Shown here: positions 25,429 to 35,641 of the stretch, in pieces
Position numbering within the stretch: the stretch's first letter is position 1
How the letters are laid out: each line of letters starts with the position of its first letter
Source: Caballeronia sp. TF1N1
GTDB lineage: Bacteria; Pseudomonadota; Gammaproteobacteria; Burkholderiales; Burkholderiaceae
Length of the DNA: 64,000 nt
Assembly: GCF_022878925.1 (NCBI RefSeq)
Contig: NZ_CP084626.1
Span: 186,001 to 250,000 of the forward strand
Reading direction: 5' to 3'
Position numbers and translations under genes: made by a program
The notes under the pieces: generated by a model
Database searches by the model: none
Seen by the model: only the letters and a program-made list of their open reading frames with translations
Told to the model about the DNA's origin: nothing

Positions 25429-26428
25429 CGAGGCCCTGGAGTCCGCCGACGTCGTCGCGGCCCAGCTCGCCGATACCTCGCGCATCGAAGCGCTCGCGGT
25501 CAAGCTCGCCGAGCAGCCGCGCCATGTCGCGCTCACCGTTGCGCGCGGCAGTTCGGACCACGCCGCCAGCTATTTTGCAAGCCTGACGATGAGCCGCATC
25601 GGCGTGCCGGTTGCTTCGCTGCCCATGTCCGTGGCGACGCTTCAACAAGCACCGCTGCGCGTGTCGGGCCAGCTCGCGGTCGCGTTCTCGCAGTCGGGCA
25701 AGAGCCCCGATCTCGTCGGCACGATGCAGGCGTTGCGCGATGCGGGCGCGTTCACCGTTGCTGCCGTCAATGTCGCGAACTCCCCGCTGGAAAAGGCGTG
25801 CGAGTGGTATCTGCCGCTTTTCGCCGGGCCGGAATTGTCGGTGGCGGCGACCAAGAGCTATATCGCCATGCTGTCGCTCTCGGCCATCGTCGTCGCGCAT
25901 GTTCAACGCGATACCGAACTGCTCGACGCGCTCGAGTCGTTGCCGGACGCCTTGCGCGCGGCGGGCAAGCTCGACTGGACGCGTGCCGTGAACGAACTCA
26001 CGAACGTCGATCGCATGATCGTGATCGGCCGTGGTCTCGGTCTCGCTATCGCGCAGGAAGCGGCGCTCAAGCTCAAGGAAACCTCCGGCATCCAGGCGGA
26101 AGCGTTCTCCAGCGCCGAAGTGCGTCATGGTCCGATGGAGATCATCGACAAGGACTATCCGCTGCTCGTGTTCGCCCCGCGCGGGCCGGAGCAGGCAGGC
26201 TTGATTCAACTGGCGGCCGACATGCGCGCACGCGGCGCACGCGTGCTGCTCGCGGCGCCTGCCGACGTGCCCGGCGCGGAATTGCCGCTCGTCGCCACTA
26301 ATCACCCGGCGCTCGATCCGATCGCCGCAATCCTTTCGTTCTATGTGATGGCCGCGGGTCTGGCCGCCGCGCGCGGGCGCAATCCCGACGCGCCGCGCCA
26401 CCTGAACAAGGTCACCGAAACCCACTAA
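25412..26428 (+). CDS. nagB: SIS-domain glucosamine-6-phosphate deaminase (NagB-II type)
   Basis: Two SIS domains (about residues 30-165 and 195-330) resemble the isomerase half of GlmS without the glutaminase half; in nag clusters this family deaminates GlcN-6-P to fructose-6-P. Signature strings are RGSSDHAASYFASL, FSQSGKSPDLVGT and LKLKETSGIQAEAFSSAEVRHGP. Start choice is open: ATG at 25394 lies deep in nagA, TTG at 25412 has AGGAGA at a 5-base spacing, and ATG at 25421 has the same site at 14 bases. I prefer TTG at 25412. The stop is 12 bases before the PTS fusion. Confidence 0.88.
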   Translation: MSNMLNEALESADVVAAQLADTSRIEALAVKLAEQPRHVALTVARGSSDHAASYFASLTMSRIGVPVASLPMSVATLQQAPLRVSGQLAVAFSQSGKSPDLVGTMQALRDAGAFTVAAVNVANSPLEKACEWYLPLFAGPELSVAATKSYIAMLSLSAIVVAHVQRDTELLDALESLPDALRAAGKLDWTRAVNELTNVDRMIVIGRGLGLAIAQEAALKLKETSGIQAEAFSSAEVRHGPMEIIDKDYPLLVFAPRGPEQAGLIQLAADMRARGARVLLAAPADVPGAELPLVATNHPALDPIAAILSFYVMAAGLAAARGRNPDAPRHLNKVTETH

Positions 26429-26440
26429 GCGAGTAAGCCG

Positions 26441-29029
26441 ATGCGTCGCGCCGAGGAGTCACTGTTGAATCATCCCATCGATAACCCGAACGACGTCGTG
26501 TTGCTCGCGCCGTTCACCGGCCCCGTCGTCCCGCTCGCCGACGTGCCGGACCCTGTGTTCGCGGAAGGCATGTTCGGCGACGGCATCGGCATCGATCCGC
26601 TCGATGGCGTGCTCGTCGCGCCTTGCGACGGGACGGTGACGCATCTGGCGCGCACGCATCACGCGGTCACGTTGCGCACGCCGCACGGGGCGGAAATTCT
26701 CGTGCATATCGGCATCGATACGGTCGAATTGGGCGGCCAGGGCTTCGCGCCGATGATCGAGCAGGGCGCAACCGTGCGCGCGGGTCAGCCGCTCATCGAG
26801 TTCAATGCGGATTTCGTCGCGCAGCACGCGCCGAGTCTCGTCTCCGTTATTGCCGTCGCCAATGGCGATGCCTTCGAAGTCATCGAGCGTGCCGGTCGCG
26901 GCATGTTGAAGGCTGGCGCACGCATGCTCGTGCTGCGCGCGAAAGACGGCGCCAGGGCCGAAAGCGCGCGTTCGAGCGCGAACGTGACGGAAGAAGCGCG
27001 CCGCACGTTGACGCTCGGTCACGCGGGCGGTTTGCATGCGCGTCCGGCGGCGCGCGCGCGCGAAGCCGCACGCGGTTTCGATGCAAAGGTCGAGATCCGT
27101 TATCAAGGCCGCAAGGCGCCGGTGGAAAGCGTCGTCGGGTTGCTGGGTCTCGGCGCGGGCGAAGGCGCGACCGTCGAGCTGCTGGGTATCGGCGCGCAGG
27201 CGAAGGAAGCCGTCGAAGCCGTCGCGGCGGAGTTGCTGCGCGCGGGTCAGGGCGAAGTCGAAGAGTCACCGGCACGCGCGAAATCGCCCGCGCCGGTTGT
27301 CGCTGCGAGCGCGGTCGCGCAACCGCTCGCGCCGAACACGCTTGCGGGCGTGTGCGCGGCGCCGGGCATCGCGGTCGGCAAACTGGTGCGCTGGGACGAC
27401 AAGGAAATCGTGCCGCCTGAAGCGGCCACGCAATCGTCGGCGGCGGAAAGCCGTGCACTCGACCGCGCCATCTCGCAAGTCGATGCCGAACTCGACGAAA
27501 CCGTACGCACCGCATCGCAACGCGGCGCGGTCGGCGAGGCGGGAATCTTCGCGGTGCATCGCGTGTTGTTGGAAGACCCGACGCTCGTCGATGCCGCGCG
27601 CGATCTCATCAGCCTCGGCAAGAGCGCGGGCTTCGCGTGGCGCGAGGCGATCCGCGCGCAAATCGCGCTCTTGAACAACGTGAAGGACGAACTGCTCGCC
27701 GAACGCGCTGCCGATCTGCGCGATATCGAGAAACGCGTGCTGCGCGCGCTCGGCCACACGAACACCGCCGCGCGCGAATTGCCCGCTGAAGCCGTGCTCG
27801 CGGCTGTCGAATTCACGCCTTCCGATTTGTCTTCGCTCGACCGCACGCGCGTGACCGCGCTCGTGATGTCGCGCGGCGGCGCCACGTCGCATGCGGCGAT
27901 CATCGCGCGACAGGTGGGCATTCCGGCGCTCGTCGCCATCGGCGATGCACTGCACGCGATTCCCGAAGGCACGCAAGTGGTCGTGGACGCGTCGGCGGGA
28001 CGTATCGAACATGCGCCGACCGAACTCGATGTCGAACGCGCGCGCAACGAACGCGATCGTCTTTTGAACGTGCGCGAGGCGAATCGCAAGATGTCGGGAC
28101 AGGCCGCGACGACCCGCGACGGCCACGCCGTCGAAATCGCCGCGAACATCGCCACGCTCGAAGACGCGCAAGCCGCTGTCGAAAATGGCGCGGACGCGGT
28201 CGGCCTCCTGCGTACCGAATTGCTGTTCATTCATCGTCAGTCGGCGCCGACGCCCGGCGAACATGCGTCGAGCTATCAGGGAATCGTGGATGCGCTGCAG
28301 GGCCGCACCGCGATCATTCGCACGCTGGATGTCGGCGCGGATAAGGAAGTCGATTATCTGACGCTGCCGCCCGAGGAAAATCCGGCGCTCGGTCTGCGCG
28401 GCATTCGCCTCGCACAAGTGCGGCCCGATCTGCTCGACGATCAACTGCGTGGTCTGCTCGCCGTGAAGCCGCTCGGCGCTGTGCGCATTCTTCTGCCGAT
28501 GGTCACCGACTCCGGCGAACTGCAACGCCTGCGGGTACGGATCGACGAACTGGCGCGCGAAGCGGGCCGCACGGAACCGATCGAAGTGGGCGTGATGATC
28601 GAAGTGCCGTCAGCGGCGCTGCTTGCCGATCAGCTCGCGAAATACGCGGATTTTCTGTCCATCGGCACCAACGACCTCACGCAGTACACGCTCGCGATGG
28701 ACCGTTGCCAGCCCGATCTCGCCGCACAGTCCGACGGCCTGCATCCGGCCGTGCTGCGGCTCATCAAGACGGCCGTGCAAGGCGCGCAAAAGCACGGCAA
28801 GTGGGTCGGCGTGTGCGGTGCGCTCGGCGGCGATCCGCTCGCGGTGCCGTTGCTGATCGGCCTCGGCGTGACGGAATTGTCGGTCGATCCGGTGGCGGTG
28901 CCGGGCATCAAGGCGCGCGTGCGTAATCTCGATTACCAGCTTTGCCGGCAGCGCGCGGAAGACGTGCTCGCGCTCGAATCCGCGCAGGCAGTAAGAGCGG
29001 CCAGCCTTGAAATCTGGCCGCAAGACTGA
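26441..29029 (+). CDS. nagF: PTS EIIA(Glc-type)-HPr-enzyme I fusion for N-acetylglucosamine
   Basis: A self-contained phosphate relay of 862 residues. EIIA is at about 20-160 with the phospho-His in EILVHIGIDTVEL (His89). HPr is at about 187-275 with HAGGLHARPAA (His199). Enzyme I fills about 300-862, with GGATSHAAIIARQVGIPAL (His484), LLRTELLF and GTNDLTQYT. It would phosphorylate the EIIB of NagE directly downstream. The ATG at 26441 lacks a good ribosome-binding site, whereas a TTG at 26465 follows GAGGAG, so the real start may be eight codons later. Confidence 0.95.
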   Translation: MRRAEESLLNHPIDNPNDVVLLAPFTGPVVPLADVPDPVFAEGMFGDGIGIDPLDGVLVAPCDGTVTHLARTHHAVTLRTPHGAEILVHIGIDTVELGGQGFAPMIEQGATVRAGQPLIEFNADFVAQHAPSLVSVIAVANGDAFEVIERAGRGMLKAGARMLVLRAKDGARAESARSSANVTEEARRTLTLGHAGGLHARPAARAREAARGFDAKVEIRYQGRKAPVESVVGLLGLGAGEGATVELLGIGAQAKEAVEAVAAELLRAGQGEVEESPARAKSPAPVVAASAVAQPLAPNTLAGVCAAPGIAVGKLVRWDDKEIVPPEAATQSSAAESRALDRAISQVDAELDETVRTASQRGAVGEAGIFAVHRVLLEDPTLVDAARDLISLGKSAGFAWREAIRAQIALLNNVKDELLAERAADLRDIEKRVLRALGHTNTAARELPAEAVLAAVEFTPSDLSSLDRTRVTALVMSRGGATSHAAIIARQVGIPALVAIGDALHAIPEGTQVVVDASAGRIEHAPTELDVERARNERDRLLNVREANRKMSGQAATTRDGHAVEIAANIATLEDAQAAVENGADAVGLLRTELLFIHRQSAPTPGEHASSYQGIVDALQGRTAIIRTLDVGADKEVDYLTLPPEENPALGLRGIRLAQVRPDLLDDQLRGLLAVKPLGAVRILLPMVTDSGELQRLRVRIDELAREAGRTEPIEVGVMIEVPSAALLADQLAKYADFLSIGTNDLTQYTLAMDRCQPDLAAQSDGLHPAVLRLIKTAVQGAQKHGKWVGVCGALGGDPLAVPLLIGLGVTELSVDPVAVPGIKARVRNLDYQLCRQRAEDVLALESAQAVRAASLEIWPQD

Positions 29030-29086
29030 CGAACGCAGTAATCCCCAAGCAGCAAAGACAAGACCTATATCTTTTGGAGAACCCCG

Positions 29087-30871
29087 ATGGACGCTAACCC
29101 GTTTGCAAAGATGCAGCGCCTGGGCCGAGCCCTGATGCTGCCGATTGCCGTACTACCGGTAGCCGGCCTGCTATTGCGTCTAGGCCAGCCCGATGTCTTC
29201 AACATCAAGATGATCGCCGACGCGGGCGACGCCATCTTCACGAACCTGCCGCTTCTGTTCGCCATCGGCGTGGCGGTCGGTTTCGCGAAGGACAACAACG
29301 GCACGGCGGGTCTTGCCGGTGCCATCGGCTATCTCATCGAGATCGCCGTGATGAAGGACATCAACGACAAGCTCAACATGGGCGTGTTGTCGGGGATCGT
29401 CGCGGGCGTGGTCGCGGGCTATCTGTACAACCGCTACAAGGACATCAAGCTGCCGGAATATCTGGCGTTCTTCGGCGGCAAGCGTTTCGTGCCTATCGTC
29501 ACGGGGGTCGCGTGTCTCGCGCTCGGCATCATATTCGGCTACATCTGGCAGCCGGTGCAGGCGGCTATCGACCTGGCCGGAACGTGGCTCACCACGGCGG
29601 GCGCGCTCGGCACTTTCGTCTTCGGCGTGCTGAACCGCATTCTGCTGGTGACGGGTCTGCATCACATCATCAACTCGCTCGCGTGGTTCGTGTTCGGCTC
29701 GTTTACGCCGCCGGATGGTGGCGCGGTCGTTCATGGCGATCTGCACCGCTTCTTTGCCGGCGATAAAACCGCGGGCGGCTTCATGACGGGCTTCTTCCCG
29801 ATCATGATGTTCGGCCTTCCGGCCGCGTGTCTGGCGATGTTCCACGAAGCGCCGAAGGAGCGCCGCGCGGTCGTCGGCGGCCTGCTGTTCTCGATGGCGC
29901 TCACCGCGTTCCTGACGGGCGTGACCGAGCCGATCGAATACAGCTTCATGTTTCTGGCTCCGGTGCTTTACGCGATCCATGCGGTACTTACCGGCGTGTC
30001 GCTCGCTATCTGCTCGGCGCTCGGCATTCATCTTGGCTTCACGTTCTCGGCGGGTGCAATCGACTACGTGCTGAACTACGGACTGTCGCAACGCGGCTGG
30101 ATGGCGATTCCGCTCGGGCTCGTCTACGGCGTGATCTATTACGGCCTGTTCCGCTTCTTCATCCGCAAGTTCAACATGGCAACGCCGGGCCGCGAGCCGG
30201 CCACGACCGATGCCGAAACGTCCGCCACGCCGGTTGCAGGCGGCTACGGCACGCCGCTGCCGGGTGCAGCGAACACGCGCGCCGCGAAGTACATTGCGGC
30301 GCTGGGCGGCGCGTCGAACCTGACGCTGGTCGATGCCTGCACGACGCGTCTGCGTCTGTCGGTGGCGGATACGGAGAAGGTGTCGGAATCGCAGTTGAAG
30401 AGCATCGGCGCGCGTGGCGTGCTCAAGCGCGGCGCGACGAACGTGCAGGTGATCATCGGACCGGAAGCGGACATCATCGCCGATGAAATTCGCGGTGAAC
30501 TCGAACATTCGTCGACGCGCGGAGCGACGCCGGCTTCGTCCGCTCCGGCCGCTGCTTCGGTGGCTTCCGCGAACGTTGGCGCCTTCGATCAGACTGCCGG
30601 CCCGCTCGATCCCGATCCGCTGCGCTGGCTGGCGGTGTTCGGCGGCGCGACCAATGTCGTCACGCTCGATGCCGTTGCGCAAACGCGACTGCGCGTGGTC
30701 GTGCGCGATCCTTCGGCGGTGGATCGTCAGCGCCTGTCGACGCTGGATGTCGCGTGGGTTTCGGCGGATACGTTCCACATCGTCGTGGGCGCGGCCGCGC
30801 AGCGTTACGCGGCACAACTCGCGACGCGCGTGCCGGGAAGTGGCGGCGGGGCATCGCCGTTGCCGGCTTGA
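29087..30871 (+). CDS. nagE: PTS N-acetylglucosamine transporter EIICB with a second degenerate EIIB
   Basis: Takes up GlcNAc and phosphorylates it at C6. The EIIC part (residues 1 to about 365) has about ten membrane segments, with GFFPIMMFGLPAACLAM and TGVTEPIEYSFMFLAP. EIIB (about 395-480) has the phospho-Cys418 in VDACTTRLRL. After an Ala/Ser/Pro linker, a second EIIB-like domain (about 505-585) reads LDAVAQTRLRV, with no cysteine. No EIIA is fused; the upstream EIIA-HPr-EI fusion supplies it. GGAGAA precedes the ATG. Confidence 0.95.
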   Translation: MDANPFAKMQRLGRALMLPIAVLPVAGLLLRLGQPDVFNIKMIADAGDAIFTNLPLLFAIGVAVGFAKDNNGTAGLAGAIGYLIEIAVMKDINDKLNMGVLSGIVAGVVAGYLYNRYKDIKLPEYLAFFGGKRFVPIVTGVACLALGIIFGYIWQPVQAAIDLAGTWLTTAGALGTFVFGVLNRILLVTGLHHIINSLAWFVFGSFTPPDGGAVVHGDLHRFFAGDKTAGGFMTGFFPIMMFGLPAACLAMFHEAPKERRAVVGGLLFSMALTAFLTGVTEPIEYSFMFLAPVLYAIHAVLTGVSLAICSALGIHLGFTFSAGAIDYVLNYGLSQRGWMAIPLGLVYGVIYYGLFRFFIRKFNMATPGREPATTDAETSATPVAGGYGTPLPGAANTRAAKYIAALGGASNLTLVDACTTRLRLSVADTEKVSESQLKSIGARGVLKRGATNVQVIIGPEADIIADEIRGELEHSSTRGATPASSAPAAASVASANVGAFDQTAGPLDPDPLRWLAVFGGATNVVTLDAVAQTRLRVVVRDPSAVDRQRLSTLDVAWVSADTFHIVVGAAAQRYAAQLATRVPGSGGGASPLPA

Positions 30872-30895
30872 TGCGAGATTCGGTCTGGTTTGATG

Positions 30896-30920
30896 AACGG
30901 CGCTTTCGGGCGCCGTTTTT
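30896..30920 (+). terminator. Rho-independent terminator after nagE
   Basis: An 8-bp stem (30896-30903 with 30910-30917) followed by a run of six T on the plus strand, 25 bases past the nagE stop. It closes the nag cluster. Confidence 0.9.
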
Positions 30921-30990
30921 TATGCCTGGCGAGTTTTGCGTGACAGGCGGGGTTCTTTGTTCGGGAGATTGAGCGGCTGAGTCACCGAGA

Positions 30991-31073
30991 GCCAAGAACC
31001 ACGAACCACGAAGCACGAAGCACGAAGCACGAAGCCAAGAAGCCAAGAAGCCAAGAAGCCAAGAAGCCAAGAA
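30991..31073. repeat. Two adjoining microsatellite tracts (7-mer and 8-mer)
   Basis: One GCCAAGAA octamer (30991-30998) is followed by five heptamers (two CCACGAA, then three GCACGAA, 30999-31033) and five perfect GCCAAGAA octamers (31034-31073). It lies between the nagE and rpoH terminators and interrupts no gene I can support. The minus-strand reading frame through it gives a Phe-Leu-Ala-Ser-Trp-rich string that looks spurious. Confidence 0.9.
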
Positions 31074-31202
31074 GCCAACGCCCAAGCCGATTCACTTGTA
31101 TTTCAAGTCCTGCCGCACAGCCCTTTGCGCCGATGCCAACAAGCGTCGTGGACAGAAAAAAACGCCAAGCACTACATTGCTCCGCGCCGCCATCGATAGA
31201 CG

Positions 31203-31237
31203 AAAACAAAAACCCGCTGTCCTTTCGGAACAGCGGG
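31203..31237 (-). terminator. Rho-independent terminator of rpoH
   Basis: An 8-bp stem (31213-31220 with 31230-31237) followed on the minus strand by a T-rich run (TTTTTGTTTT). It begins about 50 bases after the rpoH stop. Confidence 0.85.
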
Positions 31238-31286
31238 CTTCGAACTTACTTCAGCACCGAACTACGGTCATCGAGCTGCCGCGATA

Positions 31287-32228
31287 TCACGCGTACTCGG
31301 CCAGCGCGGAACGCATCTTCTTCATCGCGCTCGCTTCGATCTGACGGATACGCTCAGCCGATACGCCGAATTCGTCCGCCAGTTCGTGAAGCGTCATGCC
31401 GCCCGAGCCGTCGTCCTGCACTTCGAGCCAGCGCGCTTCGACGATACGGCGGCTACGCGCATCCAGCGATTCCAGCGCGGAAGCCAGACCGTCGCTTTGC
31501 AACTTGTCGAACTGACGCGCGGCGATGACATTCGTCGGCTCGCTATGCGAGTCAGCCAGATAGGCGATCGGCGCATAGGCTTCCTCGCCATCTTCGACCT
31601 GGCCTTCGAGCGCGATATCTCCGCCCGACAGACGCGTTTCCATCTCGGCCACTTCCTCGCGCTTCACGTTCAACTGGCTTGCCAGACCTTCGATTTCCTC
31701 CGGCGTGAACGCCGAAGTGCCGGTTTTGTGGCTGCGCAGGTTGAAGAACAGCTTGCGTTGCGCCTTGGTCGTCGCGACCTTCACCATGCGCCAGTTGCGC
31801 AGGATGTATTCGTGAATCTCCGCCTTGATCCAGTGCATGGCGTACGACACGAGGCGTACGTTTTGTTCCGGATCGAAGCGCTTGACGGCCTTCATCAGAC
31901 CGATATTGCCTTCTTGGATCAGGTCCGCGTGCGGCAGACCATAACCCAGGTAATTCCGGGCGATGGACACGACGAGGCGCAGGTGCGAAAGCACCAGTTG
32001 CCGCGCCGCGTTTAGGTTGCCCTGTTCGCGAAACTCGGTGGCGTACTGACGCTCCTCTGCTTGCGAAAGCATTGGAATGCGGTTCACCGCTTGTATGTAT
32101 GAATCGATGTTGCCGATCTGGCCGGTCAACATGGACGATTGTGCGTACGTCAGCGCGCCTGCCGAAGTTGCCTTGGCAGGTGCCGAGCTAAGAACATTCG
32201 GAAGGGTCATCGCATTGGACACGCTCAT
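31287..32228 (-). CDS. rpoH: RNA polymerase sigma-32 (heat-shock sigma factor)
   Basis: A 313-residue sigma factor directing heat-shock transcription. Region 2 contains LRLVVSIARNYLGYGLPHAD and the RpoH-type segment NVRLVSYAMHWIKAEIHEYI; the RpoH box is visible as QRKLFFNLRSHK. Region 4 ends with the helix-turn-helix LADEFGVSAERIRQIEASAM. The frame opens at 32261, but AAGGAG directly upstream supports the ATG at 32228. A perfect CIRCE operator lies 58 bases before the start, implying HrcA control. Confidence 0.97.
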   Translation of the reverse strand: MSVSNAMTLPNVLSSAPAKATSAGALTYAQSSMLTGQIGNIDSYIQAVNRIPMLSQAEERQYATEFREQGNLNAARQLVLSHLRLVVSIARNYLGYGLPHADLIQEGNIGLMKAVKRFDPEQNVRLVSYAMHWIKAEIHEYILRNWRMVKVATTKAQRKLFFNLRSHKTGTSAFTPEEIEGLASQLNVKREEVAEMETRLSGGDIALEGQVEDGEEAYAPIAYLADSHSEPTNVIAARQFDKLQSDGLASALESLDARSRRIVEARWLEVQDDGSGGMTLHELADEFGVSAERIRQIEASAMKKMRSALAEYA

Positions 32229-32285
32229 AAGCTCCTTATCAACAAATGCCTGTTGCCGCAAAGGCGCGGCAAGTCAGACATGATA

Positions 32286-32312
32286 TTAGCACTCCGCTTC
32301 AACGAGTGCTAA
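32286..32312. promoter_or_regulatory. CIRCE element (HrcA operator) upstream of rpoH
   Basis: The arms TTAGCACTC (32286-32294) and GAGTGCTAA (32304-32312) are separated by exactly 9 bases, a perfect match to CIRCE. On the minus strand TTAGCA (32312-32307) and TAATAT (32288-32283) are 18 bases apart and could be the rpoH -35 and -10, so bound HrcA would block the promoter. Confidence 0.93.
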
Positions 32313-32575
32313 GTGTTAGAGGGGAAACGAATGTGAGAGTTCCCACAAAGCTATCAACTTTGTGGATTCATAGCCGAGCACTGTATTCGAATCGTACCAT
32401 TATTACCGATTCGTCACGTGCGATAGAATTAGTTACCTTACTTTGGCGTAAGGATGACAGGATATTCAAGCAAATAGGCTAATGGCAATCATTCGTGCAA
32501 TTATGAGACGATGAATCTACAATGCGCGAAGCCCGCTTGGCGGCTCGACTCGTCAATCCCACAGATGGGGTGTCC
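32313..32575. other. Intergenic region between rpoH and pagL
   Basis: About 260 bases, AT-richer than its flanks. It holds a 6-bp inverted repeat CCTTAC/GTAAGG (32436-32441 and 32448-32453) that may be an operator for pagL. No gene or clear promoter pair was found. Confidence 0.4.
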
Positions 32576-33142
32576 ATGCAGAAAAATAAAGGCCCTTGGC
32601 GTCATCTGTTGTCCCATGGCGCAATTGCCCTGTTGCTAGGAGTCACGTCGGCGGCAGCGCATGCCGACCGCTTTGGTTTGCAAATCGCGGGCGGCGTGGC
32701 CGATCGCGACATCAAAAAGGCGGATCTCGGCTTCGTATGGGACCCGAATCTGACCTGGTGGGAAATCGGCGGCTTTCACTTCACCTTGCTCGGCGAAGGT
32801 CACGTCGCCTACTGGCACTCGCAGGAAAGCAACGCCGTGCACCCGAACATCTGGGAATTCGGTGTGACGCCGGTTCTGCGCTTCGTGAAGAGTTCGGGAT
32901 ATATCCGGCCGTTCATTGAAGCGGGCGTCGGCGTGCGGCTTCTGTCGCATACGCGAATCACGACGGATTTCACGGTGTCGTCCGCGTTCCAGTTCGCGGA
33001 TATGGTCGGCGTCGGTGCGATCTTCGGCGAGAAGCAGAACTATCAGGCGGGCTTCCGGTTTCAGCATCTGTCGAACGCCAGTATCAAAGAGCCGAATCCT
33101 GGTATAAATTTCAGCCAGCTATATCTGCAATACAACTTCTGA
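32576..33142 (+). CDS. pagL: Lipid A 3-O-deacylase PagL (acyloxyacyl hydrolase)
   Basis: An outer-membrane beta-barrel enzyme that removes the 3-O acyl chain of lipid A. The 188-residue precursor has a signal peptide ending AAAHA-DRFGLQIAGG and alternating strands through the rest. The catalytic His and Ser are in FQHLSNASIKEPNPGIN near the C terminus, with the Glu a few residues on, and the last residue is Phe as expected for a barrel protein. The frame opens at 32522, but the signal peptide begins properly at the ATG at 32576. Confidence 0.9.
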   Translation: MQKNKGPWRHLLSHGAIALLLGVTSAAAHADRFGLQIAGGVADRDIKKADLGFVWDPNLTWWEIGGFHFTLLGEGHVAYWHSQESNAVHPNIWEFGVTPVLRFVKSSGYIRPFIEAGVGVRLLSHTRITTDFTVSSAFQFADMVGVGAIFGEKQNYQAGFRFQHLSNASIKEPNPGINFSQLYLQYNF

Positions 33143-33187
33143 CGGGGCGCCGGCGCATCGGTTTCTCGACACAAGGGGAACCGACAG

Positions 33188-33571
33188 ATGCCGGCAAAAT
33201 CCATGGAGGCCATTCGAGGCCTCGAGCGCGATCGCTTCCGGGCGATGGTCGACAGCGACGGCCCGGCTCTGGATGCGCTTCTAGCCGAGAACGTCAGCTA
33301 CGTTCACACGAACGGCAAGCGCGAGACGAAGCGCCAGTTCATCGACGCGATCACCGCTGGTCGACGCCGCTATCGGCAGATCGAGATCCAGTCGCAGGAC
33401 GTGATCGTCGCCGGCAAGGACACGTGCCTCGTCTCGGGACGGGTGCTGATCGAGATGGAATCGAAAAACGGCGCGCTGCTGTTTCCCATTGCCTACACCG
33501 CGGTTCACGTTCAGACCGACGGACAATGGCTGCTGCTAGCCTTGCAGGCGACGCGCGTGGCGCTGGAGTAG
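33188..33571 (+). CDS. DUF4440/SnoaL-like nuclear-transport-factor-2 fold protein
   Basis: A 127-residue single-domain protein of the NTF2-like superfamily. The string LDALLAENVSYVHTNGKRETKRQFIDAI followed by alternating strands and an aromatic-rich last strand (TDGQWLLLALQATR) is typical of DUF4440. No signal peptide. Function is unknown; members range from small enzymes to binding proteins. AGGGGAA precedes the ATG, 45 bases after pagL, so it may be co-transcribed. Convergent with leuA. Confidence 0.8.
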   Translation: MPAKSMEAIRGLERDRFRAMVDSDGPALDALLAENVSYVHTNGKRETKRQFIDAITAGRRRYRQIEIQSQDVIVAGKDTCLVSGRVLIEMESKNGALLFPIAYTAVHVQTDGQWLLLALQATRVALE

Positions 33572-33594
33572 CCGCCGCGCGCGACGTCGAGGCC

Positions 33595-35555
<1,961 letters not shown>

Positions 35556-35633
35556 TTACGCTAGACGTAGCGATAGGGGCCGCGCTAGGCGGCCCGAAAT
35601 AATTCGGAGGGAGGAAGACTGGGTGAGACGCAT
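35556..35633 (-). CDS. leuL: Putative leucine leader peptide of leuA
   Basis: A 25-codon ORF starting MRLTQSSSLRII and ending PLSLRLA. Leucine occupies positions 3, 9, 16, 20, 22 and 24. The last four are all CTA, a codon rarely used in the genes of this GC-rich window, and they fall in the final ten codons. A 7-bp hairpin (35577-35583 with 35589-35595) lies inside the ORF. This is the design of an amino-acid attenuator, where ribosomes stall on leucine codons when charged tRNA-Leu is scarce. The ribosome-binding site is weak. Not a proven gene, but the composition is hard to explain otherwise. Confidence 0.62.
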   Translation of the reverse strand: MRLTQSSSLRIISGRLARPLSLRLA

Positions 35634-35641
35634 ATTTGCAC

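Noticed and set aside
30660..31085. Minus-strand ORF with repeated Phe-Leu-Ala-Ser-Trp-Leu strings
   Set aside because: It is the translation of the 7-mer/8-mer microsatellite and antisense nagE; no ribosome-binding site or family.
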